Positions 1 through 10,169 of a stretch of DNA of 64,000 bases are shown in pieces. Each line of letters starts with the position of its first letter. The stretch's first letter is position 1. The notes below the pieces were generated by a model that did not search any database, had not been told where the DNA came from, and saw only the letters and a list, made by a program, of their open reading frames with translations. Source of the DNA: Sinotaia quadrata (taxonomy: Eukaryota > Mollusca > Gastropoda > Architaenioglossa > Viviparidae). The translations under genes were made by a program, and so were the position numbers. Location: the NCBI GenBank assembly GCA_028829895.1, contig CM054179.1, positions 99,257,375-99,321,374 of the forward strand, given 5' to 3'.

Positions 1-760
1 CTAGCCATAGGAATAAGCCACAAAAAAAGCTGAGCGAGCTTGAATTATGGAATGGAATTCAAAGGAAAAAATTTGACAATATGTGTACTGGCTTAGAAGT
101 CGTTGTTCCACTGCTTACACAGATGCATCAGGCAGAGTTTATCTATAACGGCCAAAATGATCAAAGGAAGAGAATTATTTTTCAGCTGCTTAGTTCAAAC
201 TGAATGGGTAAATGATTTACTTAATTTAACTTTTATTTAATTCATTAAATAAATTAATGAATTTAACTCATTAATTTAAATGAGTTATGATTTTTCACTG
301 ACAAACAACAACAAAGAATTACTAAAATATAAACCTGCCTCATCATAAGTAATATACAATTTATGTAATGGACATAATCACGTATAAAAACATTGACAAA
401 ACACTTCACATTGTAAATAAAGTCAGTGTGCTATGTCGTGCCACACGACACACTTATATAATCACTCTTGCATGAAATATATGTAAATGAAATATTTCTA
501 TTCATTTCAGTTTTAAAATATATTAATTTGTTCTTAAAAAAGTGATGAAATGTACTTTCATATTATCAGGAATTACAACTTAACTTCTACAACTGAAGAA
601 AAAGACCGAGCAAAAGACCACCGAGAGAACAGAACGCATAAAAAGAGGTGCTCATGAAGCCATAATCGCAGGAGATCTAACTGTATTCCTGAGATTTGGT
701 TACGCTCATTGGGCTGTTTATGTAGGTAAGTGAATGGTTGTTTTTGAAAGCTTTTCAAGT
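1..760 (+). repeat. Duplicated segment containing an LRAT exon-1 copy
   Basis: The first bases, starting ctagccataggaataagcc, reappear with scattered differences at about 9379-10130. The two segments therefore come from one duplicated block whose left edge lies at or beyond the window start. Each block ends just past an LRAT exon-1 copy. Apart from that exon the block shows only AT-rich sequence, with no other coding signal that I can support. Confidence 0.7.
570..725 (+). pseudogene. LRAT/PLAAT exon-1 copy (isolated)
   Basis: This is the first LRAT-domain coding exon, following a plausible acceptor (attatcag) and ending at a GTAAGT donor in phase 1. Read in frame it is open over its whole length and ends in GYAHWAVYVG, the motif that carries the first catalytic His in LRAT/PLAAT proteins. 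Two oddities: the frame has no ATG, and the usual GDLIEF before the motif reads GDLTVF. The intact counterpart at 53405-53578 does have a start codon. A matching exon 2 lies downstream at 4371 but is frameshifted, and no Cys-bearing last exon follows on this strand until 62.4 kb. I read it as an orphan exon. An upstream exon supplying the start cannot be excluded. Confidence 0.7.
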
Positions 761-2436
761 TAATGTATGAAGAGAGAGTGGGAGTACATGTATTATTATA
801 TTTCATTTGTTTCAGGTAACTGTATCATGAATATTTTGTAATCTATCACAGTGCATTAATAACATGAGAAAAATATCAATGTGATGCAAGTAGCTGATTC
901 AAAATGAGTTAAACAAAAACCAGTAATCACATTTTTCTAAAGTAAAATAAAGAATAAAGTTTATGGAAAGTATCATGACATCATTAAATTTATAATTTTT
1001 AGAATATTGGCCTTCCCCCACCAGAGAAAAAGAAAAGACAAAGGGATAAGGTGTAGAAAGGCTGTGTGCTGACTGAGTTTTAGTAATACTAGAAAATAAT
1101 ATAGTCATTAAAATATGGATAATGAAATAGTTGATACACGCATTGTAATTTAATAGATATGTATTATGCTGTGCTAGCTATAGACACTGTACAGGACCAC
1201 AGCAAAATCCATTAATAAATATTAGATCTGACAGATCTGAAATACTAACAATAACTTTATTTTTCAAAACTATTTCATGCATAGATTTGATTCAATTATT
1301 CTAGTTCACAGCAACGTGAAGAGTCAATTTTTTTCACAAGGGGAGAAAACCCTTTTGTACCTGCTGAAACTAGCTCGGTAGTACATAGAAGGTGCTACAA
1401 CACACTTTATTAGATATGGCCTTGTGTTTTTGGCACACAGAAATTTTGTTTTGTGTGAGATCGTTAATTTGCATACTCGTACATTACTTGATATAAGTTT
1501 GTTTTTCTAACTACCGCTTGAAATACTGAGCGATCATGTCATACAGTTCATATCAGAACGATGCATCGTCTAGCGTGTAACAATAAGAACAGAAGAGAAT
1601 AGACAAAATTTATAGCAGGACCTATTACTGTCAGATACCATTTAAAACAAAAAAGGGGAGATAACTTCGTGTCAAAAAATGTTCTGTTGAAATACAAAAC
1701 GTTTGTTGGCCTTAGGAAGAGCCAAAGTACGTTTTCTTTTAAAAACTAGACTACACACTCTTAGACTATAGTTAAGAAATATTTTGGTTGAAATGATTTG
1801 ATATGTTTTTCTTGACATGTTTTCAATTACTGTAACACAAACTTAATAGTTGTTTATTGTTTCGGTTTGCTTATATTTAAAAAATTCTTGTCACATTTTG
1901 TTTCTTATTTGAACATAGTTTTACAGTGTAAAAAAATCTCATTTTTGCAGCCACCCCCCCCTCCCCTGACTTGTAATTTCTTTACACTTCTATATAAATG
2001 GAGAAATAGCTTACTAAAGGTTGTTGTTTCGTTTTTTAATAATAAAGACAACAGGTTACTGTACATTTGTTCTTAATCTTATAGCTAACTTAATATTTCT
2101 TGCATGTTTTACTTTATTTTAAAGAGTGAGACTGAGAGTTAAATATTGTTTGGTCCTTTCCACTCATTTAGCTGGTAAGCAATGTAATATGTATGCTTTT
2201 TTCTTTACATTAATAGCATGTTATTAAAAGTATGCAGCTAATAGTTATCCTTCCTACAGATTATTTTGAAGAAGCATACTTGTTTTAAGAAAATTTTAAG
2301 GGTTGAACATTTGTGGAATATTTTTTTTTAGCTGATGAGCAGTACACTAACTTATCTTCACACTTGCTGGCTATAGGAAAAGGTAGACATCCAACAATTT
2401 CAAAACTTCCACATACCAACCGGATTATAACAGTAG
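726..2436. other. Intron-like AT-rich DNA
   Basis: Up to about 1825 this stretch matches 53579-54735 closely, so it was duplicated together with the exon before it. From about 1826 to 2436 it diverges completely from the other copy, where a different segment with a LINE endonuclease remnant sits instead. A short open stretch at about 2331-2435 after a ttttttttag run loosely recalls helicase-type transposon proteins, but I cannot support an identification. Confidence 0.5.
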
Positions 2437-3814
2437 GATCTTTTGTGACATGATGAAAATTAGACTTTTGAAGAAATCTCTTGCAGAGAAGTATCTTTCC
2501 TTTAAATTTGGTGATGGCATTCCATTACTGTCATCATGCAGGATTATGACTGAACTTAAGAACACCCCTTGTAACAACTGGGAAACTTTTCTTTCCAAAG
2601 CATTACATTTACAACTTAGTGTTGGGCTTTTTGTGAAAAGTATGGTATTAGTCAAGAGATGCTGTTGAAGTAACAGCTGTTTATGAAGTTTCTAATAATC
2701 TGATTTGAGAACAAAAGTTTTGCCAAGAAATTAAGTTTGAAAGATTGCTCTCTTGAATGAGTGGCTTGTTCAGTTTTGCCCATCTCTCAAAAAATGCAAA
2801 AATATAAAATACAGAATCACTAAAAATGCAAGCACTGTGCTGTTCTTTAAATTTGTCATTTAAAACTAGATAGTCAAATTATTCTTGCTTTGTTCATGAA
2901 TGAAAGTTTTTGCAAAAAGCTTCAGACTCTAATAAATAATGCTAGCACTAGTAGTACTCCATAGTAATCATAGTTTGATTATGGGTGCTAAAAGTCTGAA
3001 TATAAAAATAAAAGGTAAAGACATCATCAACACCCTTGTTGGTAATTTATGCAAATATTTCCTCCAACAGTAAAAGGCACTCCAATATCTGATACTGTTA
3101 TAGTGCACATGCTGAGTTGTAAATGCAGGTAGTAGCCTAGATGAAACTAAGTGGCAAGAACAACTGATGTAGATAACTTTCCAAGTAGCCAACCATCAAA
3201 GAAACTGAAACAAGATGGTGGATTTACAAGCTAAGGTGTTGCTGTTTGACATGATAATGGATTTGTCATTAGTGAGGCATTCACAGTGCAAAATAATATT
3301 GATGGAGCAGTATAGAAATAGGAATATTTTGAAGTGGTGTGATGGTATAGACTGTGATGATGTGAATGCCAAAACTGATTTTAGAGTTTTGCAAGAAGAA
3401 TTTTCTGTTTATAAAATTATGTATTGGATATTAATTATATTATTGGTATATTACTTATTTTCTCTTTCAATATGAAGTTACTGGGATTAAGTACATTACC
3501 TCTGTTCAAACTTAATATTAATTTAAACATATTTATACATAAATATATTTTGTTACCACATGATGATTATTGTATATGTGTCACTGAGTGTGTTATTGTG
3601 CCTATTCATTATTTGAAATAAATAAAACAAAAATTAATGAAATGATCTTTTATTCATAGCCTACATTGTAACTTTATAAGTATGTTAATATTTCTTTAAA
3701 TCATGTAAACGTGTGCAAAGTACTGTTTTCATTTAAGAATAAATTTCTCATGCACACTTTCAGTGATTAAATACCTGGTCAAACCTTCAGAATAAAACGA
3801 TATGTTTTGAGTTT

Positions 3815-3858
<44 letters not shown>

Positions 3859-4110
3859 TGTGGTGTGTGTGTGTGCATGTGTGTGTTATACTTAGCAATG
3901 GCATGAGTTCAACATCTTTATGTATCTTTGATGTACATATGCATATAGAGTGCTTTTATACCAATCAAGCAGTTTTAATATGGTTTTAAGATTTTAAATA
4001 TTAAATTTTGTATTATAAAATATTAAAACAAATAATATGGCTGAACAAATCTTTTGTTTAGTTACATGTATAACTCCTAAATGTACACTGGCCAAGGGAC
4101 ATGGGGCCAC
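2437..4110 (+). repeat. Segmental duplicate of 55676-57340, unrecognised content
   Basis: From tgtgacatgatgaaaatt onward this matches 55676-57340 with only occasional substitutions and small indels. Open fragments at 2450-2668 and 3215-3475 are both repeated in the other copy (the first at 55687-55905) and include SLAEKYLSFKFGDGIP. They may be the remains of a mobile-element protein, but I recognise no domain. An AATAAA and an AT-rich tail follow at about 3620. The segment lies between an LRAT exon 1 and an exon 2 in both places, so it is intronic. Confidence 0.75.
3819..3886. repeat. (TG)n microsatellite
   Basis: An almost uninterrupted TG dinucleotide run with GGTG and CATG interruptions. 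The same site in the duplicated copy (57050-57109) has a shorter run with an extra GCG interruption, so the array has changed length since the duplication. Confidence 0.95.
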
Positions 4111-4370
4111 TCACCCACACTTAAGATTTTATGTACACCTTTATCAGCCTGGAGCAGACCACAAGCTCGACCAGGGGTTATGTAACTGGTGAGTTGTGAA
4201 GCTCGAAGCTAAGTTTAATTAAAGGCTTCAAGTTGAAAACAGCTATTTTATAAAGATTTACAGTAATAGTCAAACTACTATGACTATTTAAATTATTATA
4301 TTACAATTATTGTTATGAATTTAGATATTTTAATAGTACCATAACTTTAATATATATATTTGTTTCTCAG

Positions 4371-4523
4371 GTGACAATCATATTATTCACCTAACGTCAG
4401 ATGAAAATGTACAGATCTGCAACTTTCTTGGAGGGAAAAAGCATATATTAAAAAGGAAGGAATCTGGAAAGTGGCAGGCACTTCCAGGGTCTATCAAAAC
4501 AACAGTCAAGATGAATACTTCCC
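4371..4523 (+). pseudogene. LRAT/PLAAT exon-2 copy, frameshifted
   Basis: The exon begins after a good acceptor (tttgtttctcag) and ends at a GTGAGT donor. It opens with GDNHIIHLTS, which carries the second catalytic His of the LRAT fold. It then continues in another frame with AYIKKEGIWKVAG and the VYQNNSQDEYFP end, which corresponds to the NN-x-D-x-Y-x-P region of PLAAT proteins. The frame changes at an A run: GGGAAAAAGC here against GGGAAAAAAGC in the intact copy at 57598. The exon is 153 nt against 157 nt there, which equals one codon plus this single base. The same deletion is in 6214-6366, so it predates the local tandem duplication. Confidence 0.8.
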
Positions 4524-5308
4524 GTGAGTACAATTTATACAGCATTTTGAGTAGTTGACAAACAAAACAAAGGAAACTGGTGGTTTAGTAGAAATTCTAT
4601 CAATGAGGTATTTCATGGTATTAAAAAAATTCACGCATTTTACACTGATATATTTTGGAGCTTAAAGTTATTTTATATGTCCAGATTTACAAACAGATCA
4701 CATTAAGAGGAAAATGACTGTTGAAAATCAGCCTATGAAAGGAGTATTAGTATTTTGGGGGGTCATGTTTTGAGTGTTTGCATTGTGGTCGTTGATGCAC
4801 GTCGACTGATATTTAGTAATACTAGAAAATAATCTAGTAATAAAAATATTCTGAATAATGAAATAGTTGATACGCGCATTGTAATTTAATAAATATGCGT
4901 TATGCTATGCTAGCTATCGACTGTACAGGACCATAGCAAAATCCATCAATAAATATTAGATCTGACAGATCTGAAATACTAACAATAACTTCATCAAGTA
5001 CATTTTACTTTAGCAGTCTCAGTTATTTTACTTGTTTTTCCCACCACGGTGTGAAGTTACGCTGATGACTGTACTGTTGGTACTGTACCAACAGGCGAAT
5101 ATCATGCACATATCGAACAAACAGTATTTTTCAGAACTATTTCATACATCAATTTGATTCAATTATGCTAGTTCACAGCAACGTGAAGAGTCGATTTTTT
5201 TTCACAAGGAGAGAGAACCCTTTTGTACCTGCTGAAACTAGCTAGAAAAAGGTAGTACATATTTAAAGAAAATGCGTAAACAAACATATACATGTATTTG
5301 TTTATCAG

Positions 5309-5437
5309 GTGACAAGTATGTTGTACACCTGACAGAAACATTTTTTCTGTAGGAGGAGAAAACTTCCAAGAAGCCTTCATCCAGAAGGAACTACTATGGA
5401 CAGTTGCAGGCACTTTCAGAATCACAAGTATCTGATT
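5309..5437 (+). pseudogene. Second, decayed LRAT exon-2 copy
   Basis: After the acceptor tttgtttatcag the frame reads GDKYVVHLTET, a clear LRAT second-His motif, but hits a TAG a few codons later. A second block, AFIQKELLWTVAGTFR, resumes in another frame and ends in TGA. It is more diverged from the exon at 4371 than that exon is from 6214, so it represents a different paralogue. The antisense open frame over it is a by-product. Confidence 0.75.
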
Positions 5438-5738
5438 AAAGAAATAAAAATGATATCAATTTAAAAAAATTCATTCTGGACTAATAATAGGTACCTTATT
5501 AAAAAGTCTGGTTAAAGGCATCCAGTTATTTCATAATACATGTAATTTTAATTAATAAATTATAAAAAGCCTTTATCAAAAATTTTATTTTCTGCAGGAA
5601 ATTTTAGTTAATTACATTTATACTATAGGTAATATTACTGTCTGATCAAGTATTTATATACCGAGTCCTTCATTTCAGTTTTAAAATATATTCATTTGTT
5701 CTTGAAAAAAGTGATGAAATGTATATTCAAATCATCAG

Positions 5739-5905
5739 GAATTATAACTCACTTTCTACAATTCAAGAAAAGGACAGAGAGTGAAAGACCAAGACCGAGC
5801 GAACTGAACGCATTGAGCTAAAAAGAGGTTCACATGAAAACATAATCATTTGAGATCTGATTGAATTCCTGAGGATTGGTAACGCTCATTGGGCTGTTTA
5901 TATAG
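5739..5905 (+). pseudogene. LRAT exon-1 copy with in-frame stop
   Basis: An acceptor (aatcatcag) and a GTAAGT donor are both present, and the end reads GNAHWAVYIG, keeping the catalytic-His motif. The codon before GDL-type sequence is TGA (catttgagatctg) where the sister copy at 7617 has an open ATGGGAGATCTG. The exon is therefore broken just ahead of the domain. Confidence 0.75.
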
Positions 5906-6213
5906 GTAAGTGTATGGTTGTTTTTTAAATCTTTTAAATCACCCACACTTAAGATTTTATGTACACCTTTATCAGCCTGGAGCAGACCACAAGCTCGACC
6001 AGGGGTTATGTAACTGGTGAGTTGTGAAGCTCGAAGCTAAGTTTAATTAAAGTGTCAGAAATTAAAGGCTTCAAGTTGAAAACAGCTATTTTATAAAGAT
6101 TTACAGTAATAGTCAAACTACTATGACTATTTAAATTATTATATTACAATTATTGTTATGAATTTAGATATTTTAATAGTACCATAACTTTAATATATAT
6201 ATTTGTTTCTCAG

Positions 6214-6366
6214 GTGACAATCATATTATTCACCTAACGTCAGATGAAAATGTACAGATCTGCAACTTTCTTGGAGGGAAAAAGCATATATTAAAAAGGA
6301 AGGAATCTGGAAAGTGGCAGGCACTTCCAGGGTCTATCAAAACAACAGTCAAGATGAATACTTCCC
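6214..6366 (+). pseudogene. LRAT/PLAAT exon-2 copy, frameshifted
   Basis: Duplicate of the exon at 4371-4523: same acceptor, same GTGAGT donor, same 153-nt length and same one-base loss in the A run between the second-His block and the AYIKKEG block. Confidence 0.8.
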
Positions 6367-7186
6367 GTGAGTACAATTTATACAGCATTTTGAGTAGTTG
6401 ACAAACAAAATAAAGGAAACTGGTGGTTTAGTAGAAATTCTATCAATGAGGTATTTCATGGTATTAAAAAAATTCACGCATTTTACACTGATATATTTTG
6501 GAGCTTAAAGTTATTTTATGTGTCCAGATTTACAAACAGATCACATTAAGAGGAAAATGACTGTTGAAAATCAGCCTATGAAAGGAGTATTAGTATTTTG
6601 GGGGGTCATGTTGTGAGTGTTTGCATTGTTGTGCTTGTGTAGTTTTGAGTGTGCATATTATGAAGTATCATGTGGTCGTTGATGCACGTCGACTGATATT
6701 TAGTAATACTAGAAAATAATCTAGTAATAAAAATATTCTGAATAATGAAATAGTTGATACGCGCATTGTAATTTAATAAATATGCGTTATGCTATGCTAG
6801 CTATCGACTGTACAGGACCATAGCAAAATCCATCAATAAATATTAGATCTGACATACTAACAATAACTTCATCAAGTACATTTTACTTTAGCAGTCTCAG
6901 TTATTTTACTTGTTTTTCCCACAACGGTGTGAAGTTACGCTGATGACTGTAGTGTTGGTACTGTACCAACAGGCGAATATCATGCACATATCGAACAAAC
7001 AGTATTTTTCAGAACTATTTCATACATCGATTTGATTCAATTATGCTAGTTCACAGCAACGTGAAGAGTCGATTTTTTTCCACAAGGGGAGAGAACCCTT
7101 TTGTACCTGCTGAAACTAGCTAGAAAAAGGTAGTACATATTTAAAGAAAATGCGTAAACAAACATGTACATGTATTTGTTTATCAG

Positions 7187-7315
7187 GTGACAAGGATGTT
7201 GTACACCTGACAGAAACATTTTTTCTGTAGGAGGAGAAAACTTCCAAGAAGCCTTCATCCGGAAGGAACTACTATGGACAGTTGCAGGCACTTTCAGAAT
7301 CACAAGTATCTGATT
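7187..7315 (+). pseudogene. Decayed LRAT exon-2 copy
   Basis: Duplicate of 5309-5437. It reads GDKDVVHLTET and then TAG after the acceptor tttgtttatcag. Tyr of the motif has become Asp (TAT to GAT), which fits neutral drift. Confidence 0.75.
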
Positions 7316-7616
7316 AAAGAAATAAAAATGATATCAATTTTAAAAAATTCATTCTGGACTAATAATAGGTACCTTATTAAAAAGTCTGGTTAAAGGCATC
7401 CAGTTATTTCATAATACATGTAATTTTAATTAATAAATTATAAAAAGCCTTTATCGAAAATTTTATTTTCTGCAGGAAATTTTAGTTAATTACATTTATA
7501 CTATAGGTAATATTACTGTCTGATCAAGTATTTATATACCGAGTCCTTCATTTCAGTTTTAAAATATATTCATTTGTTCTTGAAAAAAGTGATGAAATGT
7601 ATATTCAAATCATCAG

Positions 7617-7783
7617 GAATTATAACTCACTTTCTACAATTCAAGAAAAGGACAGAGAGTGAAAGACCAAGACCGAGCGAACTGAACGCATTGAGCTAAA
7701 AAGAGGTTCACATGAAAACATAATCATGGGAGATCTGATTGAATTCCCGAGGATTGGTTACGCTCATTGGGCTGTTTATATAG
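7617..7783 (+). pseudogene. LRAT exon-1 copy with intact core motif
   Basis: The core is clean: MGDLIEFPRIGYAHWAVYIG and then a GTAAGT donor in phase 1. The N-terminal part is broken. The start codon of the intact gene (AAAATGACAGAG at 53436) reads AAAAGGACAGAG here, and an in-frame TGA lies in gagagtgaaagacc. An internal ATG directly before GDLIEF is the only in-frame start after that stop. No usable exon 2 follows for many kilobases. Confidence 0.7.
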
Positions 7784-8435
7784 GTAAGTGTATTGTGTTT
7801 TTTTTAAATCTTTCAAGGTAATATATTAAGAGAGAGTGGGAGTACATATATTATTATTATATATCATTTGTTTTTGTATCATGAACATTTTGTAATCTGT
7901 CACAGTGCATTAATAACATGAGAACAAATATCAATGTGATGCCAGTAGCTGATTCAAAACTAGTTAAACAACAAACAGTATTCACATTTTTCTAAAGTAA
8001 AATGAAGAATAACCTTAAAGCACTAAATCGAAATTGCATATATAACAGAATTAAGATTATGATAGTATTATGACATAATTAAATTTATAATTATTAGAAT
8101 ATCGCCCGTCCCCAACCAGAGAAAAAGAAAAGAAAAGACAAGAGGGGAAGGTGTAGAAAGGCTGTATGCTGACTGATTTTTAGTAATACTAGAAAATAAT
8201 CTAGTCATAAAAGTATTCTGACTAATGAAATAGTTTATATGCGCATTGAAATTTAATAAATAATAATCATTATGCTATGCTAGCTATAGACACTGTACAG
8301 GACCATAGCAAAATCCATTAATAAATATTAGATCTGACAGATCTGAAATACTAACAATAACTTTATTTTTCAGAACTATTCCATGCATTGATTTGATTCA
8401 ATTATTCTAGTTCACAGCAACGTGAAGAGTCAATT
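7784..8435. other. AT-rich intron-like DNA shared with 53.6-54.2 kb
   Basis: It follows the exon-1 copy just as 53579-54235 follows the intact exon 1, with recognisable blocks such as gaagaataaactt-like sequence and agtaatactagaaaataatc. I see no gene. The match ends near 8435, where another repeat starts. Confidence 0.5.
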
Positions 8436-9376
8436 TTGGTTCTGATGCTGGCCCCAAAACAATGAAATGGCAAAAAATGGTGAGAAGAGTGGAGAGATGA
8501 TGTGTATGGCAGTCCTAGACCAACACCTTGAAACAAAAATCTATGATGCTGACTCTGACTGTAACAGTCACCTAATATAGGTAGAGAGATGGCAGTGATA
8601 GAGCTTCATCTCACCCTTTCCTCCCTGTGTTTAGCCTAGCAAGTTCAATCACTTTACTGCTAACTCAATGGGAGCACCTCAACCATAGGTCTGCATGCCT
8701 CCCCCTCTAAAGAGCATCAGGAAATGGGAACTTTTCCATGTCTCTAGCCAAGGTATAAAATGTGTATATTTTTAGACCTAATCACAAGGGTAAACGTAGA
8801 TGCCACAGCAGCCCACTTAAATAATTCTGATCACTCATGGACCGTTGACCTGCCATATGACAAGTTACTTGTGGCAGTGTGCTGAACAACCCCTTCCCTC
8901 TAAACCCAATGAAGGATGCTGCATTCACGGAGGAAAGAAAGAGGAAAGTTATGGGTATGATCACCCCAAAACCTGCAAGAGGCACTAACCGGGATTTGGT
9001 TGTTCACCACTCCACCCTTCCCCGAAATTAAGTGAAGTACAGAAAGTAATGTTAAACTGTTTTGAACAGTTATCAATGTACGGAAATAAAAACTTGATTT
9101 TCGAAACCCACATTTTACTAGCAAGTTTAAACGGAACCAACTATGTCAATGGGCATACACACTGTGCAGTTTGACCATTTTAATTCTTAAAATTATTGGA
9201 CACTCATCACAAGAGGATTGGAGACCATGATTTGACTCTTCATTTGGAAGATATGGTTTTATCCCCCTCCTCAAATGTGGCACAGGTCAGAAAGGTAACC
9301 TCTCGTTGCTTTGCCCTGACCGGTTAAGCAAAACCCAAACAATCATTTTGTTAGGCCTGACTCAGTAAGGTGTACA
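8436..9376. repeat. Dispersed repeat, unclassified
   Basis: Parts of this block recur at 25555-25850 (tgatgctgactctgactgta and what follows) and at about 41965-42010. It interrupts the LRAT-derived sequence on both sides, so it looks like an inserted element. I find no convincing terminal repeats and no coding domain. The antisense open frames here show no family resemblance. Confidence 0.5.
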
Positions 9377-9378
9377 CC

Positions 9379-10165
9379 TAGCCACAGGAATAAGCCACTA
9401 AAAAAGCTGAGCGAGCTTGGATTATGGCACGGAACTCAAAGCAAAAAAAAATCGATAATACCTGTAAATGTAATGGCTTATAAGTTCCACTGTTACACAG
9501 ATACATCAGGTAGAGTTTATCTACAACGGCCAAAATTCTCAAAGGTAGAGAATGATGTTTCAGCTGCTTAGTTCAAACTGAACGTGTAAATGAATTATTT
9601 AAATGAGTTGTGTTGTTTCTACTGTCAAACAACAACAAAGAATAACTAAAATATAACCCCGGCTCATCATAAGTAATATTCAATTTATGTATTGGAATTA
9701 ATCACGTATAAAAACATTGATAAAACACTTCACATCGTAAATAAAGTCAATGTGCTATGTAGTGCCAGATGACATAAATAATCACTCTTGCATAAAAAAT
9801 TGTAAATGAAATATTTCTATTCATTTCGGTTTTAAAAAATATTCATTTGTTCTTGAAAAAAAGTGATGAAATGTACTTTCAAATTATCAGGAATTATAAC
9901 ACACCTTCTACAATTTAAGAAAAAGACCGAGCGAAACATCAAGATAGAGTGAACTGAATGCATTGAGCTAAAAAGAGTTCACCTGATTGAATTCCTGAGG
10001 ATTTATTACGTTCATTGGGCTGTCTATATAGGTAAGTGTATGGTTGTTTTTGAAATCTTTTCAAGGTAATGTATTAAGAGAGAGTGGGAGTACATGTATT
10101 ATTATACTTCATTTGTTTTAGGTAACTGTATCATGAATATTTTGTAATCTGTCATAGTGCATTAA
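9379..10165 (+). repeat. Second copy of the 1-840 block
   Basis: Starts with ctagccacaggaataagcc, matching base 1 onward. It carries its own exon-1 copy and breaks off near 10165 into sequence (ttacaaggggagagaaccc) that in the other copies lies further downstream. About 400 bases have been deleted between the two. Confidence 0.65.
9891..10031 (+). pseudogene. LRAT exon-1 copy with internal deletion
   Basis: Acceptor (aaattatcag) and GTAAGT donor survive. The end reads EFLRIYYVHWAVYIG, so the His-Trp motif remains, but the GDLI codons are lost in a deletion around aaaaagagttcacctgattg. This is the shortest and most decayed exon-1 copy. Confidence 0.7.
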
Positions 10166-10169
10166 TAAC

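Larger units (their letters stand above)
4112..5939 (+). repeat. Tandem duplication, unit 1
   Basis: This starts at cacccacacttaag and is repeated immediately downstream at 5940-7808 with very few differences. The unit carries an LRAT exon 2 (4371), a decayed second exon 2 (5309) and an exon 1 (5739). The junction at 5930-5945 joins the end of unit 1 directly to a second cacccacactt start. Confidence 0.85.
5940..7808 (+). repeat. Tandem duplication, unit 2
   Basis: Near-identical copy of 4112-5939. Differences include about a dozen extra bases near 6050, about 45 extra bases near 6630-6680 and a short deletion near 6850. The extra bases near 6630 are also present in the distant homologue at about 58010-58070, so unit 1 has lost them. 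Confidence 0.85.

Noticed and set aside
3807..3989. Cys-Val repeat protein frame
   Set aside because: Produced by the (TG)n microsatellite.
5168..5425. Antisense 85-codon frame, repeated at 7046-7303
   Set aside because: It is the shadow of the decayed exon-2 copies on the other strand. Its conservation only reflects the recent tandem duplication.
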